DNA of 64,000 nucleotides from Agapetus fuscipes (Eukaryota > Arthropoda > Insecta > Trichoptera > Glossosomatidae), in the NCBI GenBank assembly GCA_951799405.1, contig OX637351.1:7534251-7598250 (forward strand), in the 5' to 3' direction. The notes under the pieces are model-generated. The model worked only from the letters and a program-made list of their open reading frames with translations, was not told where the DNA came from and searched no databases. Positions 1-10,339 of the stretch are shown piece after piece. A program made the position numbers and the translations under genes. Each line of letters starts with the position of its first letter. The first letter of the stretch is position 1.

Positions 1-245
1 AGTGCTCCTTTAAAGACACCAACAGTTTCTGCCTTCCTCACATTAGGTGGTAGTCTGTTCCACTCCATTGGGCCCGCAAACCGGAAAGCACGGTCCCCAA
101 AATTAGTGCGTGTCTGACGTGACGGCTGGACTAAGTCAACCACCCCACACCCTGCAGATCTGAGAGTTTGGCGTCTCAAATCTATTTCAATAGGTGAGAA
201 CATGTCAGACAGGTATGAAGGAGCCGTACCGTACTGATGTTTGGA
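1..245 (-). pseudogene. CR1-like LINE, C-terminal fragment of ORF2
   Basis: On the minus strand one open frame reads APSYLSDMFSPIEIDLRRQT, then SRQTRTNFGDRAFRFAGPM and ends EWNRLPPNVRKAETVGVFKG. The pattern 'R..FG.RAF...GP..WN.LP..vr' is the usual extreme C terminus of CR1/L2-clade reverse transcriptases. It runs off the left edge of the window. Only this tail is present; no catalytic motif is included. Confidence 0.75.
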
Positions 246-407
246 AGTGAAGCCTGCACAATTAGTAAAGCCAAATAGATATTATATACTGGTGTGTGTA
301 CAAAAGCTAATCACCGAATTATGTGATTTACGTTACAAAATCTTCGCAAGTTCTTTTTCGGCCACTTGCCTTTCACTCAGTTTACAAGTAAGTCCTATAA
401 CACATCT

Positions 408-575
408 CTGGGCTGGAAGTCTCATCACTACAGTAATTCTTACCTAGCAAATATCGGTAATATTTGTATGAAGACTAATCAGCTGTTCATTCTTGGATTG
501 ACAGGTCTTCATACAAATATTACTGATATTCGGTAGGTAAGAATTACCGTGGGGATGATGAGACTTCCAGCCCTG
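408..575. mobile_element. palindromic MITE, family M1 (copy 1)
   Basis: The ends GGGCTGGAAGTCTCATCA and its inverted form enclose two nearly complementary halves containing TAATTCTTACC and an (A)CAAATATTACTGATAT stretch. Other copies are at 8,443-8,618 and 61,952-62,120. No coding capacity, so it would need a transposase from elsewhere; superfamily not determined. Confidence 0.72.
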
Positions 576-761
576 GATAGGATAGAGCTACAGAACGTAG
601 ATCTGTTAGATTCTCACCTCTATCGTGATGATCCACGCTGGTAGTGAGTTGGCAGTCATCTTTTTCATCTGACGGCAGCCTTTCTAAGCTGGACATGGTG
701 CCATATCTGTAGAACATACCAAATTATCAGATTTATTTCAAAACTAAAATCTAAGGGAAAT

Positions 762-1329
762 TGCTGGAGAGATGTCTTCCGGGATCTGTTGTTGTGGTAT
801 GTGGGAGCTGGAGTTTCTGGACGTTTTGCCCATGTCTGCGATGGGCTTCTTCAGCGTGAAAGTGAAATAATAATAATAAAATGTTCATTCCAGCCCGGTC
901 ACGCGGAGGGTGCAATAGGTGACTAGCCATATAAAAAAGAAATACATTGATCAGAAAATACATAAAGGATAAATAGAAACAGAGAAAGAAAATATAAACA
1001 GAGAAGAAAATTAACATTGATCGAAAGAAACATATAAGAAATAGCATTAAGATAAGCCTTGTAACTCCTGCCACCTTTCTTTGAAGATAGGGTGGTATTG
1101 GCAAAAGTGAACCAATTTTGCAGCATGGGGAGTTAGCCTTAAGGGAAAATGGACAGGGAAGAAAAGGATAGGTAAGCCTTAGGTTCTCCGCCCAATGACG
1201 CCATATGCCCAACTCCCATTTTAGGCCTCTGGCCATCTGAGAAATGATGAAGATGATCTTGATGAAACTGTGAGGCGTGTCATCTTCATCATTTCACTTT
1301 CACAGATCCCGGAAAACATCTCTCCAGCA
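762..1329. repeat. region bounded by 28-bp inverted repeats
   Basis: TGCTGGAGAGATGTCTTCCG at 762 recurs inverted at 1,302-1,329 with one or two changes. Between them lie a segment shared with 25,880-25,950 (ATGGGCTTCTTCAGCGTGAA), a segment shared inverted with 52,965-53,000 (GACCGGGCTGCAATAA), and a degenerate minus-strand copy of the LINE family 2 3' UTR (about 1,050-1,145). It looks like a composite foldback repeat. The open frame across it is not a gene. Confidence 0.5.
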
Positions 1330-1487
1330 TCATCAGCCGGCCATGTAAGCCTAAAACTCCTATTCTTAAGGAAATTGTAACACTGTCGCCGTTCCACTAC
1401 GAGTGGCTTTAACCTCAGAGGTTCTAGCCACCCCTAGCAAAATGACAACAGCGCTACAGTTACAGAATTTGATTTCAAAGAACTAAC

Positions 1488-1558
1488 CTTTTCAGTGCCA
1501 GATATGGAGGGTCCTCTATCAATGGCGAGTCATCTGGTGAATCCTCTATTGTATGTTG
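1488..1558 (-). CDS. RhoGEF exon 16 (long form), last exon visible
   Basis: The acceptor attttattccag precedes 1,558 and the donor GTTAGTTC follows 1,488. It translates to QHTIEDSPDDSPLIEDPPYL then ALK and two bases. Acidic with Pro-Pro-Tyr (a possible WW ligand). Phase 0 in, matching exon 15. The donor shows that the gene continues; the next exon is not found in 1-1,487 and should lie beyond the window edge. It is short, so less certain than the others. Confidence 0.72.
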
Positions 1559-1600
1559 CTGGAATAAAATAAAATACTAAAATAATAAGCATCAAAATTC

Positions 1601-1805
1601 ACTGGTCTAGTGGCTAACACTACCGACTTGTAATCCAAAGGACGTGAGTTCAAATCCAAAAACAAAACACAATTTTTTTTTTCAAATATGCTCTTTGCTG
1701 GGTTGAAAAACTCCTTTGCTTTTAAAAGATAAAATACCCATCACCAAAGCAGCCTTACAGCAAATGCGTTTTGCTTGAGAATTGTTGCTTTCTAAAGTCC
1801 TCTGA
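1601..1805 (+). repeat. SINE-A, degenerate copy
   Basis: A tRNA-like head with box A-like TGGTCTAGTGG and box B-like GAGTTCAAATCC is followed by the SINE-A body (GCTCTTTGCTGGGTTGAAAA; CTTGAGAATTG). It lies just upstream of exon 16's acceptor. The fragment beyond it (about 1,800-2,000) resembles minus-strand LINE family 1 C-terminal code. Confidence 0.65.
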
Positions 1806-2084
1806 CATATGCGCATCGCAAAGACATTTCCTCTGTACACTTTCTTTGTTATTCGTACATCAACCATTCATTCAAGATGTCCGAACCATCTCATTGTGTT
1901 TTTTTGTACTTTCATTCTTAAATTCTCTATGCCACACTCCTTTATCACCCAATCATTGCGTACTCTATCATTCAGTCTCTTTCCAGTCATTGCTCTCAGG
2001 TAAGAAGTGGCACCAAAAGAAGAAGAATATAACACCACAAAAATTGTGAGAAAATTCCACAGCGGAAAAAGGTTGTCTGCTCAC

Positions 2085-2302
2085 CGCGGTCAGATTGCTG
2101 AACTCGGCCTTGTAGTCGGGGGTGGGGGGCACCACGGCTATGCTGGGCGCCCTGCTGGGGGCCGCGGGGGGGTAGGGGGGCACGGCCTGGTAGGGGGGGT
2201 AGGCCGGAGTGGCCTGGAACGGCGGGAAGATCTGGCACGACCGGCAGGAGTCCTCCTTGTCCAGCTGCAGGAGGTGGTTGGCGGGGTTGATCGCGGACAA
2301 GC
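2085..2302 (-). CDS. RhoGEF exon 15 (long form): Pro/Tyr-rich segment
   Basis: The acceptor taatattccag precedes 2,302 and the donor GTGAGCAGAC follows 2,085; starts with two bases completing Gly, ends phase 0. It encodes GLSAINPANHLLQLDKEDSC and then a run of PPF, YPPYQ and YPP units up to VVPPTPDYKAEFSNLTAV. Pro/Tyr repeats of this kind are common ligands for WW or SH3 domains; that is an inference. The GC-rich opposite strand also gives a long frame, which is a shadow. Confidence 0.85.
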
Positions 2303-2345
2303 CTGGAATATTAACAAGTAACCAAGCTATGTCATAAAAAAAAGC

Positions 2346-2812
2346 CACTTAGCTACACATATAGTGTAACTTCTTGCCTGCGTTATCCCCAAAGGTGTCG
2401 CATGTGGCGATTCGGGACCTATATATTTTTACGGGTAAGGGGGCTGGCCTCACACCAACCACTTTCAGTTGAAGTGGGGGTTTCCCAGCTCCCTCATTTC
2501 TTGTGAAGACTGAGTAAACCTTGAGATCGAACCCTTGCTCTTAGCATGGAATGCAAGCATTCTACCAATTGAGCTATTGACCTTTTTACGAGCTTGGTCG
2601 TCGTCGCTACAAAGCGCCAATTCTCAAGCAAGACCCAGTTGCTGTAAGGCTGGATGGACCTTTTGACCAGCCATTGGTAAAAGTTTATGAATTTTTCAAC
2701 CCAGCAAAGAGCAAATTTGAAAATATAAATGGTATATTTTTTGTTCTCCGCCGGGATTCGAACCCACCACCTTCCATTCAGAGAAAGTGTTACCACTGAA
2801 CTACGGACCGGT
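2346..2812 (-). repeat. composite SINE A+B
   Basis: Read on the minus strand: SINE-A head (CCGGTCCGTAGTTCAGTGG) and body, running directly at about 2,580 into the SINE-B head (GGTCAATAGCTCAATTGG) and body, ending GTTACACTATATGTGTAGCT. Both heads keep box A and box B-like sequences. The same A+B order is found at 9,586-10,073, 49,858-50,345 and 52,328-52,762. Confidence 0.75.
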
Positions 2813-3267
2813 TATAGATTTGTTGAATTATTTTGTGTTTGTCTGTTTCATAATATTTTTAAGTACTTGGATCGTGCCTCTGGGATTGAAGACATGTTTT
2901 ATTACGGAGATGCCCTTGCAATGACTTATCACAATACGGCACTATAAATCTGCCCTGCTAGTTGCACTTGCAGTAATCGACACTTTTGAGATTTTCACTT
3001 ATTTGCACACGTTTTTTTAATTATCACAATGTGTTTTATTTAAGGAAAAACGCAGTACTCACACAAAACTATTGCTTAAGCTAAAAAGATCTGCAGCATT
3101 CGTTTATCTCCAAACTGCCACTGCGTTTGCAATAAGGCGGGCAGAAATATTGTCTTTATTATTATTACAAAAAGTTGTAGGTAGCTGAAAGAAAAGGTGA
3201 CTTATTAAATATTTATCATCACAGTCATATCCCAGCAACTTAGGATCTTATCGTTCCAGAGTCATAA

Positions 3268-3715
3268 TAAAAGGAGTGTCTGTATGAAGAAGGTTATGAC
3301 TCTGGATGAAATGAAAGAAGTGTATGTAAGGACAGAAAGAAATGGCGGCTAATCTGTGATGTTGGCGGCTAGGTGATTTTTTTTTGTTTTTGTTAGTTTT
3401 TGATGTCCATAGATGTTATAATTTGTTGATTTTAAAAATGTAATTTGTTGTGTTTGTTCCTTGACTTATAGGTTGGTATGCGGCTGACCACCCATGCTGT
3501 AGAAAATGGTTCACTTTGCCAATGTCACCTCTGTTTCAGGGAAGGTCGGTAGTAGTTGCAGTGTGTGTGTTCATTTGAGATTCGGGTTTTTATATTGTAG
3601 GACTACATGCCGCATGTTTAAGCGCGAACTTAAACATGTCTGTTTTGTGAGAATGCGTATAATGTGAATCTCTAATGTCACTTATATTTTGCAACTTAGA
3701 TTAGATTAGATCGAT
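3268..3715 (+). pseudogene. LINE family 2, 5'-truncated copy
   Basis: Begins inside the ORF end (CAGAGTCATAATAAAAGGAG; encodes SHNKRS-type text, then KKVMTLDEMKEV), passes the ORF stop after GTTGGCGGC, and contains the 3' UTR (CTTATAGGTTGGTATGCGGC; TTTCAGGGAAGGTCGG) ending in GCAACTTAGATTAGATTAG. It is non-functional. Confidence 0.75.
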
Positions 3716-3759
3716 CAGAACAAATCAAGTTAGACTTAAAAAAAAAAAATGCAACTCAC

Positions 3760-4726
3760 CCATAAGCATCAGTGGTCCCCAATTAAAGTCAGACGACAAA
3801 TCTTTGCTGTCATCGTCTCTCCTCACGTCCCCGTTAACCGTCGTCTTGACCGCACCGCAAAAAAAATCCCCTTCTAACGAGGCAAACGAGCTATTCACCG
3901 TATCCGAACTGTACAAATTTGTTTCACTAGCTACTTGCTTGTTTGTTCCATTGCCAACACACTGGTTCTTACCCCCCATCTTGGCAGCGTTCACACAAAA
4001 CTTGCCCATGTCTTTTAACTTCCCCCGGTTCCCGCTGTTTTTGGAAAGCATTATATTCTCGACGCACTTCACTTCGTTTAAATACTTTTCTTGCGCGATC
4101 ACGCACTGTATTCCTTCCTCTTTGCCGCTACTCCCCGACGCGTTTGAATCCCTTCCCGGACTCTGGGATTTCTTGCTGTTGTTTGAGCTCAGCGCCATTG
4201 AACTGCAAGTCGTATGTGCATAAGACAGCGGACTATTCGTACTGAAAAGCGTTGATCTTGAACTGTCACTTCTTTGGGAGCTCGGACTCTTCAGAGACGG
4301 ACTTTTTGACATTCTATCGAACGGGTTTGCCGACGTATTCGGTGGAGGTGTTTTAAAGAATTCTTCTCTGCTTTTTCTTATAGACACACTAGGACTTTTT
4401 CTCTCTACAGTTTGCTCCAAAACAACCGGAGCACTTTTACTTTCAGGTATAGATCTAACAGGAGAGTTGGTGATCTTGGTTTCTGGTAAGCAAATTGTTT
4501 TACTGCATTTATTGAGGCATTGCTTGACCTCTTCGATGACCTTTTTCTGGCACACGTAGTTGGAGTGGAGGAGTCCATTGTTGATTGGTGACGTGGTGCT
4601 AATCTTGTCTCCGGAGAGGCTCTTTGATGAGATGTGAGGGCTGCCGGGCTTTGAGAAGCATCGCTTATGACATGAACGACAAACGGGAACTGATTCTGGG
4701 ACTACGGGGCTGGATCGGACGGTTAT
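3760..4726 (-). CDS. RhoGEF exon 14 (long form): Ser-rich tail with cysteine cluster
   Basis: The acceptor tcaaatttcag precedes 4,726 and the donor GTGAGTTGC follows 3,760; 322 codons plus one base. It starts ITVRSSPVVPESVPVCRSCH. Near the start are two Cys-rich patches (CRSCHKRC, then CQKK and CLNKCSKTIC about 40-55 residues on). The spacing is not that of a zinc finger I know, so I make no metal-binding claim. After that come long Ser/Lys/Pro runs (SPSLKSPSSQRSDSSRS) and a TPPPNTS motif that echoes TPPPNVS at the exon 11 donor. The tail ends acidic (DDDSKDLSSDFNWGPLMLM). The open frame upstream of the acceptor (to 4,861) is a repeat and is not coding. Confidence 0.85.
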
Positions 4727-4784
4727 CTGAAATTTGAACAAAATAATAATTATATTTTGTATTGTTTGTGTATTAACACTGTGA

Positions 4785-4935
4785 AAATTCATATTGACCT
4801 GATTACCTGATGATGACCTACTAGGTCGAAAACGTTTGTAATTTGTTTTACCGATTTTCATCTTTTTAAAAAAAAAATATTGTGAAAATAAACAGTGTTT
4901 TGTTTGAATTCATTCAAAAAATTATAAATTAAAAA
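4785..4935 (+). repeat. repeat shared with 56,930-57,065, hammerhead-like core
   Basis: The two loci share ACCTGATGATGACCTACTAG, then GTCGAAAACG, TTTGTAATTTGTTTTA and GTGAAAATAAACAGTGTTTT, so this is a dispersed repeat. CTGATGA plus a short stem plus GAAA resembles the core of hammerhead ribozymes, but one base is extra between CTGATGA and the stem. It lies in the intron before exon 14. Confidence 0.5.
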
Positions 4936-5316
4936 ATAATAATTTATCAAAGTCATCTTTTTTTGGGTCTATTATGGAAGAATTGCTTTCTGTTAGGTCT
5001 CCTTGATACGGCAGAATGTTGCTCTGTCCCAGACAGCTCAAAAAAGTTCCTCGACAGATTACGTCTCTAATCTATTCTCGAATATTATAAAACCAGGAAA
5101 ACTGCTTCCTCCTGACTCTCCTCTGACTTTTTATATTCCTGTTAAGGAAAATCTACAGTAAATAATAGTAAACACTTCAGATGCAACAGTTCGTAAAGTA
5201 GAAACCTCTTTAAATAAAACAATACTTTAACCATCGACTTATCATCATTCATTCTCTTCATATATGCCCAAACTGTCTCATTAAAACCTTAACTATTTAG
5301 TAGTTGACTAGCTTAC

Positions 5317-5469
5317 CTGACTGTCAGAGTTGGTGCTCCGGCTGGGGCTCCTCTCTAGGTCTTCAGGAGACTTCTCGGTGGTTGGTGGCTTGGCCGCGGC
5401 CACTATGTGAGCCACATCCACCAGCCGAAGCTCTCGGGAGCGCTTCCTCAACTGCTCGGCACTCCAAAT
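5317..5469 (-). CDS. RhoGEF exon 13 (long form)
   Basis: The acceptor gtttctcacag precedes 5,469 and the donor GTAAGCTAG follows 5,317; 51 codons, phase 0. IWSAEQLRKRSRELRLVDVA looks like an amphipathic basic helix; then HIVAAAKPPTTEKSPEDLER and SPSRSTNSDSQ, with Ser/Pro sites suited to proline-directed kinases. No domain recognised. An AT-rich stretch with no other feature separates it from exon 14. Confidence 0.83.
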
Positions 5470-5728
5470 CTGTGAGAAACCAACAATTATAAGACATGCA
5501 ATTTGCAAAATATATTTTAACAAATTATACTATCTTCCATTTATAATATCACAAATAGCAATAAAACAAATATTGGCGCTGCTGGCAAATCTTGAAATTT
5601 CATTCTTACCAAGTTTCTTTTAGATGAAAATATTATTGCGTCGGAGCCACACTTACGGAGCCAAAGAGCCACATACGGCTCCGGAGCCGCTCTTTGCAGA
5701 CTACTCAAGCCATCATGCTTTAGGTTAC

Positions 5729-5869
5729 CTCAGGTTCTGGCTCCAGAGGACCGCTGCCAGGATGTGACTTCATCCACTTAGCCAGATGCAGGGCGGCGCC
5801 CTTGCAGGGCCTGCCCGTGGTGGTAGCTTCTGCGTCCTCAGCCATCGCCTCCGGTTCTGTGGCAGCGGC
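5729..5869 (-). CDS. RhoGEF exon 12 (long form)
   Basis: The acceptor tgtgcttgcag precedes 5,869 and the donor GTAACCTAA follows 5,729; 47 codons, phase 0. It opens AAATEPEAMAEDAEATTTGR and continues CKGAALHLAKWMKSHPGSG before ending LEPEPE. A short helical stretch (ALHLAKWMKS) sits between acidic and Pro-rich text. Assignment to the same gene as exons 1-11 is inferred from strand, phase and the absence of any start exon in between; it could instead belong to a second gene starting in the 5.9-20 kb interval. Confidence 0.78.
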
Positions 5870-5944
5870 CTGCAAGCACATCACAATATTCAACTCAACA
5901 CTTGAATTACCAATCTACTGACAAATTTTCAATGCAAATAAGCT

Positions 5945-6200
5945 GCACATTTAGTGCAACTTCTGGAAACGAAGCCCAATAGGTCCCTTATGGTGCTCTC
6001 ACATAAGATTATCAACGGTTTAATTGACAGTCTCACCCTGTTGGAGGGCTACAGGTTGTATGTGCCTGACGACTACACCCAAGGGCGAGGACATGATCTA
6101 TTTCATGTACCAAAAAGCCGTACTGATGACGTGGCGCAACACCCTGTGTATTGGAGTATAAAGCTCTTAAATAAGTCTAATATAGACATTTTTTAGTGTA
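5945..6200 (+). pseudogene. LINE-derived fragment, uncertain clade
   Basis: Frame containing LMVLSHKIINGLIDSLTLLE and then GRGHDLFHVPKSR. The 'y.i.nG.ld.p.ll......p....r....f' pattern occurs in the C-terminal region of many non-LTR reverse transcriptases. There is no catalytic motif; I place it as a LINE remnant in the intron upstream of exon 12. Confidence 0.4.
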
Positions 6201-6291
6201 ACTTATTTAGATTTACAAATCTAGCGATAAAGTTCCTCCCAGCGTGTTGATGGCTGTGAGGGTGCACTGTAATTAGGGTAACCTTAAGTAC

Positions 6292-6605
6292 GGTCGATAG
6301 CTCGGTTGGTAGAGTGCTTGCATTCCATGCTGTGAGCTCGGGTTTGAATCCCACCGAGGGTGTCAGAAATGATTTCCCGTTTCGGTGATTATTTCAAACC
6401 TCAAAATAAAATACCGGCAAGGTTTACTCAGCCTTCACAAGAAATGAGTACCGGTTTTCTCGGGAGATGGGAAACCCCCACTTCAACTGAAGTGGTTGGC
6501 GTAAGGCCGGCCCCCTTACCTGTAAAAATAAATAGGTTCAACTCGCCACATGCAATCCCTTCGGGGATAACGCGGAAAGAAGTTACACTATATGTGTAGC
6601 TTAGT
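6292..6605 (+). repeat. SINE-B, single copy
   Basis: Head GGTCGATAGCTCGGTTGGTA (box A) and GGGTTTGAATCC (box B), body with ACTCAGCCTTCACAAGAAAT and AAGTGGTTGGCGTAAGGCC, end AGTTACACTATATGTGTAGC. This is the cleanest stand-alone SINE-B of the window; it carries the AAAATAAAATACCGGCAAGG segment between head and body. Confidence 0.78.
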
Positions 6606-6889
6606 TGCGTTGCCTGTTGTGCACAAAAAAAATAAAAAAATAGGGCATTAGGAATCTATTTAATTTTCCCTCCTTGATAGTGTTTTAATTTTGGGTTATA
6701 AATAAAACACCAAAACGATAGTCTTGGTGGGGATAGAACCCTATTGTTCTGGCATGGGATGCAAGCATTCTACAAACTGAACTATGGTCCAGCAATCTGG
6801 TATCCCTGAAGAAACAACAACATGCAAGCTGACACCTAATGATGTCTAGGGGGCCCTAGGGGGCACAGCAATTCAGCCCTCAAGGACAG

Positions 6890-7315
6890 TTGATCTCCTT
6901 GGAGTGCGGTTGGGAGCTGACTTGTCGCTCAGTGAACAGATAAATAGATCTGTTTCGTCATCGTTTTCTGCATTGAGAAATATAAAGTCTGTGAGGAGAT
7001 ATTTACCACCCGATGCTATAAAAGCACTGGTAAATGCGTTTGTGATGTCTAAAGTCGACTATTGCAGCACCTTGTACGCTGGACAGACTAACAAGCAGAT
7101 GAACAGGAGAACAATCTGTGATGAACTCGGCGGCACGACACGAGCTTGCCCCTCATGGCAACCTCAACCAAGTTGGGTGATCGTGCCTTCTCAGTTTCGG
7201 GCCCAATGGCTTGGGACGAGTTGCCGGTTGAGGTGAAGAAAGAACAGGACAGGGCAAGCTTCAGGAGGAAGCTGAAGACGCACCTATTTGAAAGGTCATA
7301 CCCGGAATAAAGGGC
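6890..7315 (+). pseudogene. CR1-like LINE, internally deleted
   Basis: LLGVRLGADLSLSEQINRSV, then RRYLPPDAIKALVNAFVMSK and VDYCSTLYAG match the region after the reverse-transcriptase catalytic site in CR1-clade elements. It then jumps to GDRAFSVSGPMAWDELPVEV in another frame, ending FRRKLKTHLFERSYPE. A deletion and frameshift therefore separate the two parts. Confidence 0.7.
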
Positions 7316-7429
7316 CCTTGAGACTAAATTTTAGTGAAAACGGCGCTTTTAAAAGAAATCAACCAAAAATATGAATATACATATAAGGATTGCTAGTAAA
7401 AAATGTCCATACAAGAGCTTATTCATTTT

Positions 7430-8165
7430 CTGTACTGAATCTTCTTTTTCTTGTGCCTCTTCAGTGAAGATTGGCGATCATAACAGCAATTGGCACTTTC
7501 AATACAATATAGAAACATGGATGTTGTGCTTCTGCCAAACCATCGACTCAGGTTCCTCAAGAAAGTTGTTCTCCTTCGACATGGGGCTCGTCTTCCCTCA
7601 ATTCTTCCCTGTATGATGAGATCCAGGAGTGAATATTTCATTATGTACAAATAAAAATACACCCTCTTTTTGTCATTATTCATCATCCATTATTTCTGGA
7701 TGCCCAAACCATCTCATTGCACTCCTATGTATTTTACTTTCACACTCATTCATAACCCTATCCTTTCGGAAAATATCATTCAGAGTTTTACTGTTACTGT
7801 ATCCTGCCGTCGTTCCACTAGGGGTGGCTGGTACCTCGGCAGATGCGTCTCCAATTTTTCTGTCTTTGCATACCTCTTTCATCTCTTCAAAATTCGTCAC
7901 TTTCTTCATACATACTCTTCTTTTATTCTCACTCTGCAGGTTCCATTCTTTCGCAATCTCACCTATTAGGTCTATTCATTCCTTCCTCGGCCTTTCCCTT
8001 CCACGCTTTCCTCTGACATTTCCTCTGTACACCTTCTTCGTTAGTCTTTCATCATCCATTCTTTCAAGACGTCCAAACTATCTCATTGCGCTTCTTTGTA
8101 CTTTCATTCTTAAATTCTCTTTTATATCACATCACATCGCTCATCACCCAATCATTGTGGACTCT
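7430..8165 (-). pseudogene. nested minus-strand LINE tails
   Basis: 7,430-7,640 encodes GRIEGRRAPCRRRTTFLRNL and SRWFGRSTTSM, the tail of the RTE-like LINE also seen at 62,125-62,530. 7,680-7,785 encodes MRWFGHPEIMDDE-type text and 7,786-8,165 the LINE family 1 end (MKKVTNFEEMKEVCKDRK). The order shows at least two insertions into each other. None is intact. Confidence 0.6.
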
Positions 8166-8442
8166 TAAAAGTATCAAAATAAAATAAACAGATGGATTAT
8201 GTTCGTTTCTTCTCATTCTAATGGAACGTAAGTAGGTAGACAATGGAAAAAGAGACACAACATAGCAGCGCCCAATGCCAAGAAAAGAGACAAGAAATTA
8301 CCACAATTCTTGTTTGACATTTCTCATTTACTTTGCCTCACTAGCACTGCACCTTGGGCGTAGTTTTTTTGGCACACCAAATGTCTCTGACGCTCCATTT
8401 ATTTATTTTATTCTGTTTGATGCAGCTAATAGATGAACCGTT

Positions 8443-8618
8443 CTGGGCTGGAAGTCTCATCACCACGGTAATTCTTACCTACCGAATATCAGTAATATTT
8501 GAACGAAGACTAATCAGCTGTTCACTTGCGGCCATCTTGGATTGACAGGTCTTCATACAAATATTACCAATATTTGGTAAGTAAGAATTACCGTGGTGAT
8601 GAGACTTCCGATCCCTGG
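8443..8618. mobile_element. palindromic MITE, family M1 (copy 2)
   Basis: CTGGGCTGGAAGTCTCATCA at 8,443 pairs with GATGAGACTTCC...CCCTGG at 8,599-8,618; internal halves share CACGGTAATTCTTACC and CAAATATTAC. In the loop it keeps AGCTGTTCACTTGCGGCCAT. Its right end overlaps the left end of the M2 element that follows. Confidence 0.75.
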
Positions 8619-8754
8619 GGTGGAAGTCTTACTTAACAGCTGATTTTATTTGGAACAATGATCAGCTGTTCAGGCACCGCCATGTTTTATTCTGTCCTAT
8701 CTTCAAATAGGTACGGTAAGATCTATCGACGGTTGTCGAGACTTCCACCCCTGG
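8614..8754. mobile_element. MITE, family M2
   Basis: Bounded by CCTGGGGTGGAAGTCT and its inverse AGACTTCCACCCCTGG. The terminal repeat is almost the same as that of M1 (GG.TGGAAGTCT), but the interior differs apart from a shared AGCTGTTCA motif. A further terminal fragment is at 62,880-62,920. Confidence 0.65.
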
Positions 8755-9585
8755 AGTATATATACAGCCACTGCAAGTTACTTACCTTTATTTTTCTTTT
8801 GTAAAATTAACATATTTTGATTGTCCATAATTTTCAAATAAGTATCTAAACGAGTATATTTTTTATTTAATATCAAGTATTAAGTACTTGCCTACACTAT
8901 ATTTTACACTTTAATACATATCATGTAAGTATATCTATTCTAACTTGTATTCAAATCTGTCTACCATGTATTTAATTGAGTATATTTACTATTTTTGTTT
9001 TCTATCTAATATGTAAGTGCTCTCATTTATTTAAGTACAAAAAATTATATATTTGAAATATAAGATAAAAAGTATACATTCATTAACATAGATATTTTTT
9101 AAATAAATTCTTGAAGAAAAATGCAATCCATGTATTTCGTCCTGGCCAGAAATAGGTATCAACATTATCAATTAGTTATTTCTATTTTTTTATGATCAAT
9201 TATTAATCAACCCTTGAACTGCGGGTGACACGCATAGACATCAAGTGTAAACTTGCATACAGTGCAGCTGTCAATCATAGACATCATCCAACTTTGAACT
9301 TATCCCTGACATCTGTTTTCAAGAGTTCAAAAGTCTGCAAGGGAAATGAGCTAAACCTTTGTGATTTTTGTTCTTGAATAACTGATACATGTGACTGTGC
9401 ACATAGTTTGTTCACAAGTCGTCAATCAATTAAGGTAGGAAACAATAAAATGTTTTTAAAATGTGCTTGAAGAAGTATTCTATACTGGAGGTATTTTTAT
9501 AGCCAGAATACTCAGATTCAAAATTGTAGTCAAGAGGGCTTGACAGGATTGTAACTGGCACTGTTTTATTTCAAACATAAACGCA
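8755..9585. other. AT-rich intron stretch, nothing recognised
   Basis: No open frame with protein-like composition, no terminal repeats and no tRNA-like boxes seen. It is very rich in A and T runs. It belongs to the long intron between exons 11 and 12. Confidence 0.5.
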
Positions 9586-10073
9586 ACTAAGCTACACATA
9601 CAGTGCAACTTCTTGCCTGCGTTTCCCCGAAGGGGTCGCATGTGGCGCTTCGGAACCTGTTTATTTTTACAGGTAAGGGGGCCGGCCTCACACCAACCAC
9701 TTTCAGTTGAAGTGGGGGGTTCCCAACTCCCGGGGGGGCTGGTTCTCATTTCTTGTGAAGGCTGAGTAAGCCTTTGAGATCGAACCCTTGCTCTCGGCAT
9801 GGAATGCAAGCATTCTACCAATTGAGCTATCGACCTTTTTACGAGCTTGATCATCGTCGCTACAAAGCGCCAATTCTCGAGCAAGACCCAGTTGCTGTGA
9901 GGCTGGATGGACCTTTGGTGACCGGTCATTGGTAAAGGTTTTATGAATTTTTCAACCCAGCGAAGAGCAAATTTGAAAATAGAAATGGTATATTTTTTGT
10001 GCTCCGTCGGGAATCGAACCCACAACCTTCCCATTCAGAGTCCGAAGTGTTACCACTGAGCTACGGACCGGTC
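9586..10073 (-). repeat. composite SINE A+B
   Basis: On the minus strand A precedes B, joined at about 9,835 through ...CTCGTAAAAAGGTCGATAG. The A head reads CCGGTCCGTAGCTCAGTGG and the B end GTTGCACTGTATGTGTAGCT. It is a near full-length dimer; box B of A is GGGTTCGATTCC. Confidence 0.78.
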
Positions 10074-10206
10074 ATTAAGGCAACATAGGCTTGTCAAATT
10101 ACATTGAAATAGCACCAACATCTTGCTCTTCAATATTTTGTACAAATTTTCAGTCAGCCGTTGATGACCTATAACTAAAATAATTTTCTCTATATGAGTT
10201 GTATAA

Positions 10207-10338
10207 AATCAAAGACGGCAAGTAAATTTTTTTTTAAATGAGAAAAATACATGGAAATGATAGGAAAAGGATTCTCTCTATTTCCATGTATACATAAATC
10301 CTATTTAAAAAAATCTAGATTGCTGCCTTTGATTCTAA
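10207..10338. mobile_element. palindromic MITE, family M3
   Basis: ATCAAAGACGGCAAG at 10,207 and its inverse TTGCTGCCTTTGATT at 10,320-10,338 enclose mirrored TACATGGAAAT blocks and T-runs. Related ends occur at 10,965-11,095 (CCAAAGGCGGTAAT) and 38,433-38,625 (ACAAAGGCGGCAAT). Confidence 0.55.
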
Positions 10339-10339
10339 G

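Noticed and set aside
751..1236. 161-codon minus-strand frame
   Set aside because: It covers pieces of three unrelated repeats and has Phe/Leu-rich composition from T-rich DNA.
2007..2321. Gly-rich plus-strand frame opposite exon 15
   Set aside because: Antisense shadow of a Pro-rich exon.
3725..4861. Single 378-codon gene on the minus strand
   Set aside because: Its first 45 codons lie in a dispersed repeat and its last ten after a splice donor. The middle is exon 14 of the larger gene.
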